Below, in pieces: positions 1-23,115 of a stretch of DNA of 64,000 nucleotides; the stretch's first letter is position 1, and each line of letters starts with the position of its first letter. The notes below the pieces were generated by a model. That model did no database searches, was not told the origin of the DNA, and was given only the letters and a program-made list of their open reading frames with translations. The position numbers were made by a program, and so were the translations under genes. The stretch comes from Bradysia coprophila (Eukaryota; Arthropoda; Insecta; Diptera; Sciaridae): the NCBI RefSeq assembly GCF_014529535.1, contig NW_023503496.1, positions 930,001 to 994,000 of the forward strand. The letters run 5' to 3'.

Positions 1-885
1 TACAATTTTTGGCTGGAAGTAAATTTTTTTTATGAAGCAGTGACTTCAAAAGTTATACTAAACGACATCACTCTTCTTATTTATAATTTTGAACTATATT
101 TAACATACAAGCATGGATTTTAAAAAGGCAGTACGTTTTCGAAATCTAATTTTTTTTGTAGTCAATCTTTGAGTCTTTCTTGAGGGGATGGCCATTTCTT
201 TAAGTTTTCAAAAATGAAAGTGCGTTGTTGCAATAGTGAAGTCGGCATCAAATGGCCATCCTGACTACCGATGTTATGTTCAAATCAAATCAAATCAAAT
301 AAAAATTGAAGTTGTCTCTATCATTATTACTGAAAAAGTTTCGCTCGCTCCGCTCGCGTAGTTACAACTCACTAGTACTTTACACAATCTAGTTTTAGTA
401 AACACAAACAAAAATAGTATAATAAATTACGACAATCGTTTTAAGGGCTTGAGCCCGCCCTGAAAATCTTGTCTAGCTACGGCCCTGATTCTTTAAAGCA
501 ATATATTTCACAATTTTAAAAAATTTCTTTCCTCAACATCTGCCACTTTTTGACGCAATTTTTTTTTTGTTACAATTTTCTTTCTAAAATTTTTCTGGTA
601 AAATTTTTGTTGATTAAACTTTCGCGTGCTTTCCTCATCAGCTGCCATTTGCGACGCATATCTTTTTGCGTGTCGAATCTGTAAGCGCTACACCGATATC
701 AGTTCTTTTGTAAGTGGATAACAGGACTTGCGTCACACATCCACTGTAAGTGGTTTTGGGCGATATAAATTACAGACAAAACTCACCCTCATACCCAAAA
801 ACTCACCTCTAGCGTGCTTTTTAGTGCTGATATTCTACCAAAAACACCTTTTTGTGTAGTCCAGTCAAGTTGCCGATCATACCTG
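1..885. other. Gene-free AT-rich stretch with a decayed fold-back repeat
   Basis: No supported gene. About 490-750 resembles half of the palindromic family at 55901-56344: it has the 'catctgccac...gacgca' core, a GATATC block and a 'ggacttgcgtcacat' end. A short AAATC repeat lies near 280-300. Confidence 0.4.
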
Positions 886-893
886 ATAATAAT

Positions 894-1158
894 CAAGGTT
901 CTGAAAGAACAAGTTAAGACACCCACGAGGGCGGCTGACACACAAATTTTGACAAATAGATGCTATTTATTGGACATACTCATTACAGATTGTTTGAAAT
1001 GTCAACTTGAAGTAAAAAAAAAAGTTTTTATCAGGTTGACATTTCAAACAATCTGTATTGAGTATGTTCAATAAATAGCATCTATTTGTCAAAATTTGTG
1101 TGTCAGCCGCCCTCGTGATCAACTCAGATGTGTCTTAACCTGTTCTTTCAGAACCTTG
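894..1158. mobile_element. hAT-like fold-back MITE, family A, copy 1
   Basis: A 265-bp near-perfect palindrome with no coding capacity. The ends read CAAGGTTCTGAAAGAACA and its reverse complement. Identical 8-bp flanks (ATAATAAT at 886-893 and 1159-1166) are a target-site duplication. An 8-bp duplication with a CAAGG terminus is typical of the hAT superfamily. Other copies lie at 33014, 33302 and 59348. Confidence 0.85.
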
Positions 1159-1166
1159 ATAATAAT

Positions 1167-1854
1167 CTGCTATTTTCTGGAATTTCAATTTCTGGTCATG
1201 TTGCTGACGCATTTTCCACTGACCAAAAATCGAACCCGTTAGTTGTGAAAAAATTCAGTCTTCGATAAATTGGGGTGTGTTCCACCATTTTGAAAAATCT
1301 GAAAAAATTACATAATACTCCCGCCCACTCCTCCTTGATTCCTTAAATCTCCTTGATTTTCAAAAATCCTCCTGAAACCTACTTAATCTCCTCAAACTCC
1401 TTATTTTTAGTTTCACTGTAGTTAAAACATTTTAATTCTGACTGTGGAACCATATATATTCAAAACCGTTCATCGCTTACTTCACCAAAAAAAGCTCATG
1501 AAACCTAAATAATTCAACAAATGAGATCGATAGTGCTAAAAGGTACTTGCAAAACCCTATTGCTTCAATTGTTCTTTTCATCGATTGTGTTGATGCTGCT
1601 GGCAACTTAATCATTTATTGTCAATCAATTGTTAACTTTCGTCTGGTGTGTATCGTGTTTGAGAAAAGTTTGGCCATCTGGTTAAGTTAGCCAATGCGTA
1701 TTTATTCCTCAATCATACACTCACGGAATTTGGAAAACCGACACATTTTCTGTTCTATGTTTTACTGGTTTTTTTGTGAATTTTGCATGCATTTTTATAT
1801 GGAGAAATAAGAAACAACTCAAGTAAAACACAGAAACAGAAAGTGTGTCGGTTT
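1167..1854. other. Intergenic, no gene seen
   Basis: AT-rich sequence. An imperfect inverted pair carrying the 10-mer AACCGACACA (about 1734-1760 against 1830-1858) is the only structure noticed; it may be the edge of an old element. Confidence 0.35.
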
Positions 1855-2400
1855 TCAATATGCCGCGAGTGGAGGAATGCTGATTCTGAGCGAGGATTTA
1901 GCGTAAATAAATTTGTGCTTCCCGAAATTTCAAGGAGCAGCACTTATAAGAAACGATTGCGGCTATTCGGATAGTTAGAATACTTTGTATTTCTACGATA
2001 AAGTGGAAGATTTTTCAATTATTCGAAAATTGTTAAACCTCTGCTCGTCGGCCCGTAAAAGATATTTTTTGCATTTAGATGTAGAAAACGAGTGGAAGAC
2101 GTTATTAGCAAAATCGAAACAAAACGAGTCAGACAAAAACGAAAAGCATAAAGAAAGAGGCAAAAATTTAAAGCATCGAAGCTGAAATAGCAGAGGAGAC
2201 TTTAAAGTTAAAAGTCGCCGAAAAGTTAATTGATGATGGTAATAACACTTCGTCATCTGTAGTTAGCGAATGTAAATTAGATAAATCGTCAGTGGCCAAG
2301 GCACAAATGATTTTAAATGCGGGCATTACAAGTAGCAAGAAGATAAAATCAAAAAAGACAAAAAATTTAGTTACTTTTTTGGAAAAATCTTCGATAAAAT
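1855..2400 (+). pseudogene. Decayed transposase C-terminal relic (hAT-like, tentative)
   Basis: Three successive plus-strand frames keep protein-like sequence that stops and frame changes interrupt. The first reads ..NADSERGFSVNKFV.., resembling the C-terminal dimerisation region of hAT-type transposases (usual pattern: acidic-ERxFS). The second (from about 1985) has a helical segment with ARKRYFLHLD followed by a Lys/Glu-rich tail. The third (from about 2177) reads IEAEIAEETLKLKVAEKL and continues to about 2350 without a stop. The N-terminal catalytic part was not found. The family call rests on motif memory only; the decayed-coding call is firmer. Confidence 0.5.
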
Positions 2401-4200
2401 ATTTGTGAAAAATTCGGAAAATATTTTCCAAAGAATATTCTCTTAGAAACACCAAAAAATCTGCTTCATATATCCTTTATATGACTTGGGAAAGTCAAAA
2501 GAATTTTGAATTCATCAAATTTAATCCAAAATCTCATATTTTAAAACTCCTGAAATTCTCCTTACTTTTTCAAAAAAAGATTTCGGTTCCTGAAATCATC
2601 GAAAAACCAATATTTTTTGCGCACAAATGTAGGCTAGAAAATTACCAAGGGGTGAGCGCTCTTGAAGATGTTTGGATATCCCTGTAAATAATATTTATTT
2701 TCAATCTTGCGGAAGCTACATGCCTATTTAAATTATCTTTTTAAGGTTGCTGAACTCATATGACTTCACAATCGATCCTGCTGACAAACAATTTTTTTTA
2801 AATATAATTAGAAGTTAATTAATGACGCAAGTACAGAGGAAAAGGTGTATTGACTAAAGCTGCACTATTTCAACGTTTCCGAAATGTAGAAAATCGATTT
2901 TGTAAAATCTGAAATCGTGAGCGAAGCGAGTGAAAAATTTCGTTTGAACATTTGATCACTACCGCAGGTCAATGACGAGGTTTTTTCTATTTTGCTATAC
3001 AAAATATCTCGATTCGGTTCCCGTTGTATACTCACCTGTTATTATCAAATCCTTTTAATTCCTGATTCCTGTTCGTTTCCCACTCAATTTGCTATTTTTA
3101 CGAGTTTCTAGTTGTTCGATCAATTCTCGATTTCAAGGACAAATTTCCCGGTTTCTGGTCGTTTGCCGACTATTCTGGTCATTTCCAGATTTCTAGACAT
3201 TTTTCAATTGTTCAGTGTGATAGGCAGCCAAGATGTGAATCTACGACTATGTTTTGAGACTACCCGCAAGGGTTATGGGTTTCTTCAATGTAATTTTTCG
3301 TATTCCAAAATAGTAGCGAAGAAATTAACCTGTCTCATACGGCTATTCATCTGTTATCGATAGCGACAACAAAAATAATGACAAGCTCTGCGTAATACGG
3401 GGCCTTTTACATTGTAAAATGCATGTTAAAAAAAATTGAAGTACAAGATTTGAAATCACCAAATTAAAAAATATTTTGATCGATGGAAGTAATAGTAATA
3501 CTGGTCATATGCTTGCCGCCTGTAACCGGTTAAAACACACATCGATACGAACAATTCGTTCAACTGCAAATCTAATTTGATTTGCCATGATGGTCGCTAA
3601 ATTGTTGCAAAATTCTTTATCATTTCCAGGTTGTGAAGGACCTTAAGCAGATCGATTCATACAAGTAAAAAAGTGCAGTTGGTGTCCGGGCGATTTTTAA
3701 AATGAACGGAAATCCAAAATACTCATAGTTGCCGTTGTGCGCATCGTTAATTTTAAAATATTTTTTTTTTCGTTTTTTGTTAATTGTGTTTTTTTCGTAT
3801 GCATTTTTAGAGGGAAGAGAAATGTTGCTTGTTCGAACCGGACTAATTGTTGAATTAATAAAAGTTTTAAATGTACAGCCAGACGTCTTTTATAGTGACT
3901 GCAACTTATTTAGTTGATGCTCTTCAAAGAATCAGGACCTGCGCCTAATATTCGACAAAGTTTTTTTTTGTCAAATATTAGACCTTGATCATGACCATTG
4001 AAGTGAGCGGTGAAATATAATGATTGCGGTGTTCCTCAACGAAAAACATCGTTCGATATCCCCTCCATCACCTAAAAGCAACGATTGATCGAGTATGAAC
4101 TCAATTATTAATCTAAGACAGAAAAATGGATGTGAAGTGCAAGCACTTTAATATTAGAGCAACACGACGTACATAACGAGAGACAGCCTAGACGTCAGTC
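2401..4200. other. Intergenic, no gene; inverted copy of a segment near 21.5 kb
   Basis: No supported gene. About 3330-3510 is recognisable in reverse complement at about 21440-21630 (shared words such as 'gacaagctctgcgtaatac' and 'gttatcgata'), so both are copies of one old dispersed repeat. A short hairpin lies at 3945-3994. Confidence 0.45.
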
Positions 4201-4482
4201 ATTGCAGCGCTAAGAGTAATTATACCTAGAGAGGAAATTTCGAACAAAATTACGTAAAATATGTGGTCCCAACATCAAATACGAAATGTTTATTGGTATA
4301 TGTGTTTGCCCTCTTAATTAAGAGGGCAAATTGAACTATCAAAAGCGAACGTATACACGTATTGGACCAATACTATTGGTGTAAAATTATACGAAATGTG
4401 TATCTTATACAAACTGATGTTGGCACCACATTTCGTCGTACAAATTTCCTCTCTAGGTAGAATTACTCTAAGTTGCAGCAAT
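4201..4482. mobile_element. Fold-back element
   Basis: Imperfect palindrome of about 280 bp. The left end 'gcgctaagagtaatt...ctagagaggaaattt' is mirrored by 'aaatttcctctctaggtagaattactc' at 4441-4472, with a central 'gccctcttaattaagagggc' hairpin at 4309-4328. No coding capacity and no clear target-site duplication. Confidence 0.6.
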
Positions 4483-5593
4483 ATTGTATTTGTGTCCAAT
4501 AGAAACTGTGATTACTTTTACTGTGGCATCAATTGCATCAATTTCTGAGCGATCATCGATCCTTAACTTTTGAAACTTTAATTTTGATTTATTTGGTAGA
4601 TCCGGTTAGCACTTGGGTGCAAGCAACATACTGTCCAGTATAGAACACTGTTTGTACAGGTCTAAAATACACTATTTGCTGCAGAGTGGAAATACAGTCA
4701 CTTCAAACACGAGTCGTACTCTAAAATAAGTTTCTTGAACCTGACACTGTGTCACACAAGACTGTAAAAAAACCATTTCACACAAAATAGTACTCTATGT
4801 GGCAGCTGTCGACTGTGATCAATGTTGCTTGATATACGTTGTTAGATACAGTGAAATCTCAGCATGAATTTGCTTCAGTTGTTTTTCAGCTGATCCACAC
4901 AAACAACCACAGAAGAGGTAGGCGGTGCGTTAAACTGAAAGTACGAAAAAAATTGTCGTTCCACGATTTTTCCAATATTTTCATCGATTTTATTTATTTT
5001 GCAATTGCTTGTTCCGGATTATTGCCATTAAGTAGAGTGATTAAAGTGTGTAGAGCTGTGTGGTTGCGAAATTTGTGTTAATGTCCGTCTATTTCCGGGG
5101 ACTTTTGATTTTTGACTTTGAGTGAACGATTTGGTTGCGTAACAATATTGTGTTGTATGCGTGAACGTTGTGAACGAAACTGAATGTTGTCTTGTTCATG
5201 TGGCCGCTCGGCATTAGGTTTGAGCAATTGGATTCATATTAACGAATTTGCTGTGCGGCACGTTCGAGTTCGAGAGAATGTGTGACTGTTGGAAGCCCAC
5301 AAATCTTGTGTAGCTGTTGGCGGTCCTCTCGGCTGTTCGGATACTTGTGTGCTTGTCTGCTCATATTCTTATATGTTGGAATAGTGGAGCTAATAGGATA
5401 CGTGGCACGAAAGCTGTTCCAATTGCTTTGTCGAATTGGTCGCGGATGTTGTTGGTGCCGATGCATGAAAGTGGTGTCGATGCATGAAAGTATGAATGAA
5501 CGTTGGATCGAAGTGTTCGAGTAACAGGTAAAATGTGCTGTGTTTGACAGGTATTACCACCGCAGGTAATCTGATTAACTTGTTAGTGCAGAT
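4483..5593. other. Intergenic, possibly transcribed leader-like sequence
   Basis: No gene I can defend. At 4848-4912 there is half of a 'cagcatgaatttgct...cagctg' fold-back family (see 17394-17592). From about 5040 to 5530 base composition is more even, and an open frame at 5282-5524 ends just before AACAGGTAAAATG, which looks like a donor. This could be a non-coding 5' exon. Confidence 0.3.
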
Positions 5594-5755
5594 CAATGAA
5601 AGTGTAAAACAGGTATGGTCTATTGTCCGCCCGGAGAACATAAAAATTTGATTTTCGTACTTAAACGCACTCATTTTCATATTATTTTGACATAAAATGT
5701 GAGTGCGTTTAAGGCGAATTTGTCGATCGACCATACCTGTTCTAGACTTTCATTG
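5594..5755. mobile_element. hAT-like fold-back MITE, family B, copy 1
   Basis: A 162-bp palindrome with ends CAATGAAAGT and ACTTTCATTG and subterminal 'acaggtatggtc / gaccatacctgt'. It is flanked by a perfect 8-bp duplication, GTGCAGAT (5586-5593 and 5756-5763). Related copies lie near 19754, 49037 and 58905. Confidence 0.85.
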
Positions 5756-5763
5756 GTGCAGAT

Positions 5764-7838
5764 CATACATTCGGTAATTCGGTAATTCTTCATTGTGTTG
5801 ACTATATTTGATGCATTATCACACCGTTAACGTCGGCCGAAAAACCGAATTTTTGGGTCAATTTGTGGAAGGAAAGATTCAAGTTGCTTATGAAGTGCAT
5901 GGGACGATGAACTGTCGCAAGACTATGGGTGAAAATAGTAAGGCCTGGCTTAACCCATGGGCTAAGTGGACTGAGTCCAGGGCGCTGAGAAGTGAGCAAT
6001 AAAATCTTTTTTCAGAAAAAAAATTAAAAATTTTGTAGCTCGCTCCGCTCACGATCATTCACTTTCTACTTCATCTCAACAGCCCAGGTCACTGGAATTG
6101 TTAGTCCGCCCCTGAAATAGTGTCTCAGGAACTAATTGCACTCTGGTCTAAAAAGTTAGACCCTACACGGTGGCGGGACATTTCTACAGGTCAATATAGT
6201 CAGGGACGATATTATCGTCCAAAAAATGATATTACCGTCCATAAAACGATATTATCGTCCAAAAAAAACGAAACAGTCGCCTTTATGCTAAACTTGTCGC
6301 TATCTTGCATCTCATTCTACAATTTCCTTTGTCGATGCTTATGCGATAAGTACCTCAACTTGAATGTCAACAGAAATCTTATTGACTTAATCATTCATTA
6401 CACTGATAAAATGGTGGAATTGTTTTGAATGACACGCTTTACAATGTATTCGCCCAATTACCTAATATTTACACTCATCTACCGATTATGGTAGCACTAC
6501 ATAAACGAATGCATTGTATACGACATACGACAAACAAAATAGCGTAACACGATCAATGCGAATGTTTGGTGTAATTTTGGCTAGTCATTGAATGCTACAA
6601 TGTGACGGTGAATTCGTGGAAATTTTTCGATTAAATACGGTTTGGAAAAGATCGATAATTCGTTCGAAAAAGTTGTAAACAACGGTTTTCGAGTACTTGG
6701 ACGATTGATTTGATAAGAGTCTGACTTCTGGAGTGTTAATCAGCTATTCGACAAACATTTCCCTTGAATTACGTTTGTACTTCGCGTCCCGTTCATCGGT
6801 ACAGATTTTAGACGCAGGAGGAGGAGGATGGATTTATAGTCAACGTGACAGTAATGTAGCAGTCTGCCAAAAAAGGTATGTGGAACCTGTTGAAACATTT
6901 CGTTGATTTCGTTTTTTGTCATTTTGGTTATGACTGTCACGTGACTGTGTTGCTTGTTAAAAGCTTAAAGCTTCTTCCAATTTTTGGAACGTAGGCTCTC
7001 ATGATAAATCAGTGGGACGATAGCTGTGGACTTTATTGATATTGGATATGAATTTCTCGTTACTCCACCAACCAGATTCTATGGCAAGACTATATCTGAG
7101 ACCGTATCTGAGACCTCTGTGTATCTTACTATACTTAATCAAGGACAGGGGAACAGTTTTAGACATTAGAGCTCTTTCAAACATTGCAGACATTGTTAGT
7201 AGTTTTTGGAAGCTAGAACCAAGACTGGATCCGAAGGCGTTGGAAGTTTTTGGAACTCTCCTTCTAAAATTTTTTAAAGTGATTAGTCTCCTTCCTCTTA
7301 GGAAATGCTTTTGAAATTCCAGGAAGGCTACTATGGCTTGGAAAAGGTTAAACAAACTTTTGTCATAACTACTTCCTTCATGAACCTCTGCTTCTGAGAT
7401 GCCCCATCACCAACTTCCACAGAAATGTTCCCTCTGTCTGAAACTTTCGTTTCGAACACTTTCTACGAACCTTTGCTAAATACAAATCCGGATAGAAAAT
7501 TCAACTCAGACATTTCGCAGACATCGAACGGATGCATGAAGAACGGACGTATTATGTATGCTGGCTGAACGTTCGATTATTAATTACGTATTCCTAGTAT
7601 TTGATAAGAATTATTGGAAAGATTACACACAGCAAATTCACTAGGTCAATGTAGGTGCCGATAAGGAAACAAGTGAGTGCGTTGCGTTTATTGAAATGAA
7701 AAAATTTCTTCTTCGCAAAGTAGTTGATATCTGAACCTCGAGTGATTAACAAGTGAATTTTGTTCTGCTGCACGTAACCATTGTAACCTTGAAACCGCTT
7801 CTGGACATTCATTTTCCTACTTATCATCTGCTTTCGGA
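5764..7838. other. Intergenic region upstream of the ligase gene
   Basis: Nothing defensible as a gene. Open frames on both strands at 6999-7355 match no family I recognise. A tandem word 'gatattatcgtcca' recurs at 6208-6260. The last 250 bases probably include the promoter and 5' leader of the 7839 gene, but I see no clear TATA box. Confidence 0.3.
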
Positions 7839-9530
7839 ATGGATTCAACCGCAACGTTACGTGCCATTTTCGATAGGGATAACGGTAACCAGACCGCTGT
7901 TATCATTCCTCGCTCCTGTCCCATACCAACCACATTGTCATACAATCAGCTGTATGAAGTCGTACAGGAATTCTGTGCCAAATTGGCCAGCATTGTGCCG
8001 AGATCACAATTGGCACCAGGAAATTCCATTTCCATTGCCTATCCCAACAGTCTAGAGTTTGTGGTCAGTTTCTTGGCCTGTGGTCTGATGCGATTGGTAG
8101 CGTCGCCGTTGAATCCGGCCTACACGAAAGAAGAGTTCCTGTTCTATTTAGAAGATGCCAACAGCACGGTTATGATTGTTCCGCCCGGATCCATCAAAAG
8201 CAACTATGCAGCAGTTCTGGCTGCGCAACAGAGACGCGGAATCCATGTGATCGAAGTATTTTGGAATGGAAAATCCATTGTGATGAACACAGCACAGACT
8301 GAAGGTTCGTCGAGTGGTCAGTCAGTGGTGTTCAGTCCTCAGCCTGAAGATGTGGCTTTACTGCTGCATACCAGCGGTACAACGGGACGGCCAAAAGGTT
8401 TTTTTTTTAAATTTCATTTTCGAGTGATTGAGTGACGAATGAGCGAATGTTTTGCAGGCGTTCCATTGTCGCACTTGAACCTGACCACCTCCATGAAGAA
8501 CGTTAGTAATACCTACAAATTGACGCCAAACGACCGAACTCTTCTCGTGATGCCCTTGTTTCATATCCACGGATTGATATGTGGTCTCCTCGCAACACTT
8601 TTATCGGGAGGATCGGCGGTTATTCCGCAAAGATTCAGTGCTTCCACTTTCTGGTCCGACTACACAGACATGAAATGCAATTGGTACACTGCCGGTAAGA
8701 CAAACATTTTACGCAAATTCGCAAAGACAAAAGCCTGAAATTCTCTTTCAGTTCCCACCATGCATCAAATCTTGCTGCAAAAACCACCATCGACCATCCC
8801 ATACATTCGATTCATCAGATCATGTTCGTCGAGTCTGGCACCGACCACATTCCATGCTCTGAAACGAACATTCAAAGCGCCAGTGCTGGAAGCGTACGCA
8901 ATGACCGAAGCATCCCATCAAATGACATCGAATCCGCTACCAGAATTCGGCGAAAGTAAACCGGGAACGGTGGGCTTGGGTCAAGGAGTAGAAGTGGCGA
9001 TCCTAGACGACAAAGGAAATCCGGTTGAAGAAGGTGAAGTTTGTGTCCGTGGCCGCAATGTTACCAGAGGTTATTTGAACAATCCACAAGCTAATGCTGA
9101 AGCGTTCACTGCTGACGGATTCTTCCGCACTGGTGATCAGGGTAAAAAGGATAAAGATGGCTATCTGATCTTAACCGGTCGCATCAAGGAGCTGATCAAT
9201 CGAGGTGGTGAAAAGATTTCACCGTTGGAGTTAGACGCCATACTTCTAACACATCCGTCAGTATCTGAAGCGGTCACATTTGGAGTCCCATCCGAAATGT
9301 ACGGACAGGAAGTGCATGCGGCAGTGGTGCTAAAATCTCCGACAAAGTCTGTGGCTGCTGTGGAAAAGGAGTTGCAAAATTATGTGCAGTCGAAGGTGGC
9401 CAAATTCAAAGTGCCGAAGCGAATCCATGTGACGGATCAGTTACCGAAGGGAGGAACTGGCAAGATCCAACGCAGACTTATGGCGAACATATTTGCCAAA
9501 TCTGAACCAAATCTTAAGTCCAAGTTGTAA
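7839..9530 (+). CDS. Peroxisomal acyl-activating enzyme, AAE3/Pcs60 type (oxalate-CoA ligase-like)
   Basis: An ANL-superfamily adenylating enzyme: carboxylate + ATP + CoA gives acyl-CoA, and oxalate is the known substrate of the closest family (plant AAE3, yeast Pcs60). Exons are 7839-8397, 8458-8694 and 8752-9530, with introns of 60 and 57 nt; phases agree and give 524 aa. Visible motifs are the P-loop LLLHTSGTTGRPKG (about 174-187, split by intron 1), AYAMTEASH (about 313), FFRTGD (about 390), GRIKELINRGGEKISP (about 408-423), and GGTGK with the catalytic Lys about 503. The C-terminus is SKL, a canonical PTS1 signal, so it should act in the peroxisome. Length is normal for the family. It converges on the kinase gene. 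I do not recall a Drosophila orthologue, so lineage-specific retention or transfer from a fungus is possible. The family call is firm; the substrate is inferred. Confidence 0.93.
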
Positions 9531-9613
9531 GATGATATAAACGACATGACTGCCTGCTGCTGATGCCAGACTGACTACATTGTGTAGTGTTTCTCAAAAC
9601 GTTTTCGACTAAA

Positions 9614-9619
9614 ATTAAA
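9614..9619 (+). terminator. Possible poly(A) signal of the ligase gene
   Basis: ATTAAA, the common variant hexamer, lies 84 nt after the ligase stop codon. Plausible by position only. Confidence 0.35.
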
Positions 9620-10045
9620 TCAAATTGAACCTAACAAACGAAAGCATGTTTTTTGTATCCTTTCCCTCTCGTCGTGCAGGTCCGGCCTGGCCGGATGGCT
9701 TTATGAACAGTTACTAAGGAATTTCTGTCTATTTTTTTATGCATGGTCGGCCTTCCATTCCGGAAAGTACCATTTACTTAGACCAAATCCAAGGGCTCGT
9801 CATCTGTTAGTTTTTGAATTTTAAGTGAACGAGACCGCAGAACAAATGAACCGAATAATTTCAACGCATTGCCATAGAGAACATCGTGAATGGGGGTGAT
9901 TAAATGCTGCGTTAGTAAATTTCTCGTAACTTTACATTTTGAAATTTCGGCGCACTTTTGTGTGAATTCGCATGTTGTTGTGCTGTAGAAATCCTGGTTC
10001 ATCTTCAATGAATACAAATCGGCAAACTGTGGCGACATATTCATT
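9620..10045. other. Convergent intergenic gap
   Basis: Lies between the 3' ends of the ligase (+) and the kinase (-). An 88-codon minus-strand open frame (9778-10044) starts immediately beyond the kinase poly(A) hexamer. I see no family features in it and do not call it a gene. Confidence 0.4.
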
Positions 10046-10051
10046 TTTATT
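10046..10051 (-). terminator. Poly(A) signal of the kinase gene
   Basis: AATAAA on the minus strand, 44 nt past the kinase stop codon. Canonical hexamer at a normal distance for a short 3' UTR. Confidence 0.6.
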
Positions 10052-10094
10052 TAAATAATTAATTTGTGCGGTGAAACAACTTTCGTTTCCGGCG

Positions 10095-20881
<10,787 letters not shown>

Positions 20882-21796
20882 GATCAATCTTTCAGCTGAT
20901 CAATTTGTTCAAATTAGCGTAATTTGAATATTTTCTTTTTGAAACCTGCGACCAGTCCAGACACTTTGTTTCTATCGTAAAATTTAATTCCAAAACGAAC
21001 ACCGACGCGTGTAAGAGAACGCCAATTTAAAAAAAAAATGAAATTATTTTCGGAGCAACAATTTTTCTTTCGGGAATATATAGAAAATCGACGCTTCCGA
21101 TCCGAGTTTTACAACCAAACTGTGTCTGTCTGCTTGATCGGAGTCGATTCTTTTTTGTTCTCGCTCGATTTTCCTTTTGCTGGTGCGCCAAAACAAATGA
21201 AAATTAAAATTATATTTCGATTGGCGCTCGAGTTTATTATGAAAATGTTCATTCATTTGTGTATACAAACTGTATAACATTAGCTCATCATATAATTGTG
21301 ACGAATTCAGCTCTCTGCTGGTGCACGAAGCACAAAATTGTTTGCAAATAAAATGAAATTTTGATTATTTTTAGCCCCGTACGAGGAGTATACAGAGAGG
21401 GCTATACTGTGCATTCAAGAACGTGTTACAGACGGCAAACATCTAATCAGTATTATTATCGGGTCTATTACTTCCATAGATCAAACTATTTTAGATCGGT
21501 TGACTTCAAATCTTGTACTTCAATAATTTTTAACATGCATTTTACTATATAAAGGACCGTATTACGCAGAGCTTGTCATTATTTTTGTCGACGTTATCGA
21601 TAACAGATGAATAAGCCATGTGTGATAGGTTGACGTTTGTGGCTTTGCGAACCACGATTTATCAGAGTAGAATGAAAACGTAGTCTTTTAAGAAGTAAAC
21701 ACGACTATAGGAGAATGATGTTTAGAAACTAAGAAGAAATGTAATAGAGTTTTCCCATATTTTAGTACATTCTGTCATAAAATTACTGCTGTCACT

Positions 21797-21884
21797 GTGC
21801 TTATTTTCATGTGAACCAACTTCATATGGTGACATTTGTTCTGTAATGACAAATGTGAAGTTGGTTCACATGAAAATAAGTCGC
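21797..21884. repeat. Hairpin, 'cttattttcatgtgaaccaa' arms
   Basis: Arms of about 35 bp, near perfect, around a short 'tggtgacatttgttctg' loop. Small MITE-like fold-back without coding capacity. Confidence 0.75.
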
Positions 21885-22017
21885 ATAGAATGAAGTACTA
21901 TGAAAAAAATGTGGCGCCTCTACAGGCCAACCCACTTTTCCCATTGTCAGAACAAAGACTTCCGAAGTTACAGAGGAGAGGAAAAATGACTATTTTCTCG
22001 CCTGCATGTGTTGTGAA

Positions 22018-22136
22018 AATAGCACATTTCGTATCTAGGACTAAAAGTCTTTTTTAGCGTGTGAGGAAGAGCCGAAGGCGAGTTCTGAAATCTAATACGC
22101 TAAAAAAGACTTTTAGTCCTAGATACGAAATGTATT
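22018..22136. repeat. Hairpin, 'cgtatctaggactaaaagtc' arms
   Basis: Arms of about 40 bp match perfectly around a GC-richer loop of about 35 nt ('gaggaagagccgaaggcg'). Confidence 0.8.
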
Positions 22137-22489
22137 TTTCATATTGAACGGAGAAAAAGTGCACTTTTCTGGTCCTAGTTATGAAAAACTTTTTTCCCCT
22201 TTCCATTTCCACTTCATTTTTCATTAATGAGTTGTCATCCTAAAGCTTCATTCAAGTTCTTTTTCATGCTTCGGGGCCGAAAATGAGGGCAATTTTTCAA
22301 ATTTTCTCGGGTTTCCGGCCCTCTGCATGAAAACTCACATGTGCACCTGTTTGGGACGGTTGATTTAAGGCACTTTCGCTTGTAGACCTCACTTCGTTCG
22401 GCCTACAATCCGCGAAATTGCCTAAAATCAATCGTCCAAAACAGGTACACAAATGACTATTTTATGCCAAATACTGCGAAAGTTTGTAT

Positions 22490-23115
22490 TTTCGGTCCTC
22501 AAATGGTGACCGAAAGTAAAAAATTCAGGCCTTGGGCCGAAAGTAAATGTCACTGTCATCATTTTACTTTCGCCCCGTGGGCTTGCGTATTTGCGGGCCG
22601 AAAGTAAATGTCACTGTCATCATTTTACTTTCGGTCCTCATATGTCTCGAAAACACATGTTCACTCGATTGAAAGTACGCATTGAGTGTTGTGTTGTGTT
22701 GACGATAGCCAAATGTTTTGTGAGCAAGCTGCCGCCCCCTGGACCCCCCCGCTTTTCGGCATTTTGGTGTTTCTACAGCAAATTTTGTTGATAGCTCAAC
22801 AGTTTAATTAAAATTATGTTTTGTTTCGGACCGAAAATACAAATCTTGCGCAGTATTTGGCATAAAAAATAGTATGCATCACTCGGGGCAAAAGTAAAAA
22901 AATTCAAATCGTGTGATTGCCGCCCTTGCCTGCGGCGCGGGCTGCAAACTTCACACGTTTGAATTTTTTTACTTTCGCCCCTTGTTATGCAAAATACTAT
23001 TGTATGCTTGCTAAGAGGACCGAAAGTAAAGCTGTCAATTCGCGGGGCGAAAGCTTTCGCTTTCGCCCCTTCAATTGACATTTCTTTACTTTCGGTCCTC
23101 TTAGCAAGCATACAA
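22490..23115. repeat. Nested ACTTTCGGTCC inverted and direct repeats
   Basis: 'aaagtaaatgtcactgtcat' occurs twice directly (about 22541 and 22602). A palindrome at 23007-23112 has arms 'cttgctaagaggaccgaaag' and the complement, and its centre is itself palindromic ('gcgaaagctttcgc'). Another copy is near 50390-50455. Confidence 0.75.

Noticed and set aside
5282..5524. 80-codon plus-strand frame with a hydrophobic stretch
   Set aside because: Could be a small membrane protein, but no family features, low-complexity Cys/Arg end, and it lies in leader-like DNA ending at a possible donor.
6999..7355. Long overlapping frames on both strands upstream of the ligase
   Set aside because: Both strands are open over the same bases and neither shows recognisable domains; chance or old repeat.
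9778..10044. 88-codon minus-strand frame after the kinase gene
   Set aside because: Starts just after the kinase poly(A) hexamer in a 0.5-kb convergent gap; no motifs, no neighbour support.
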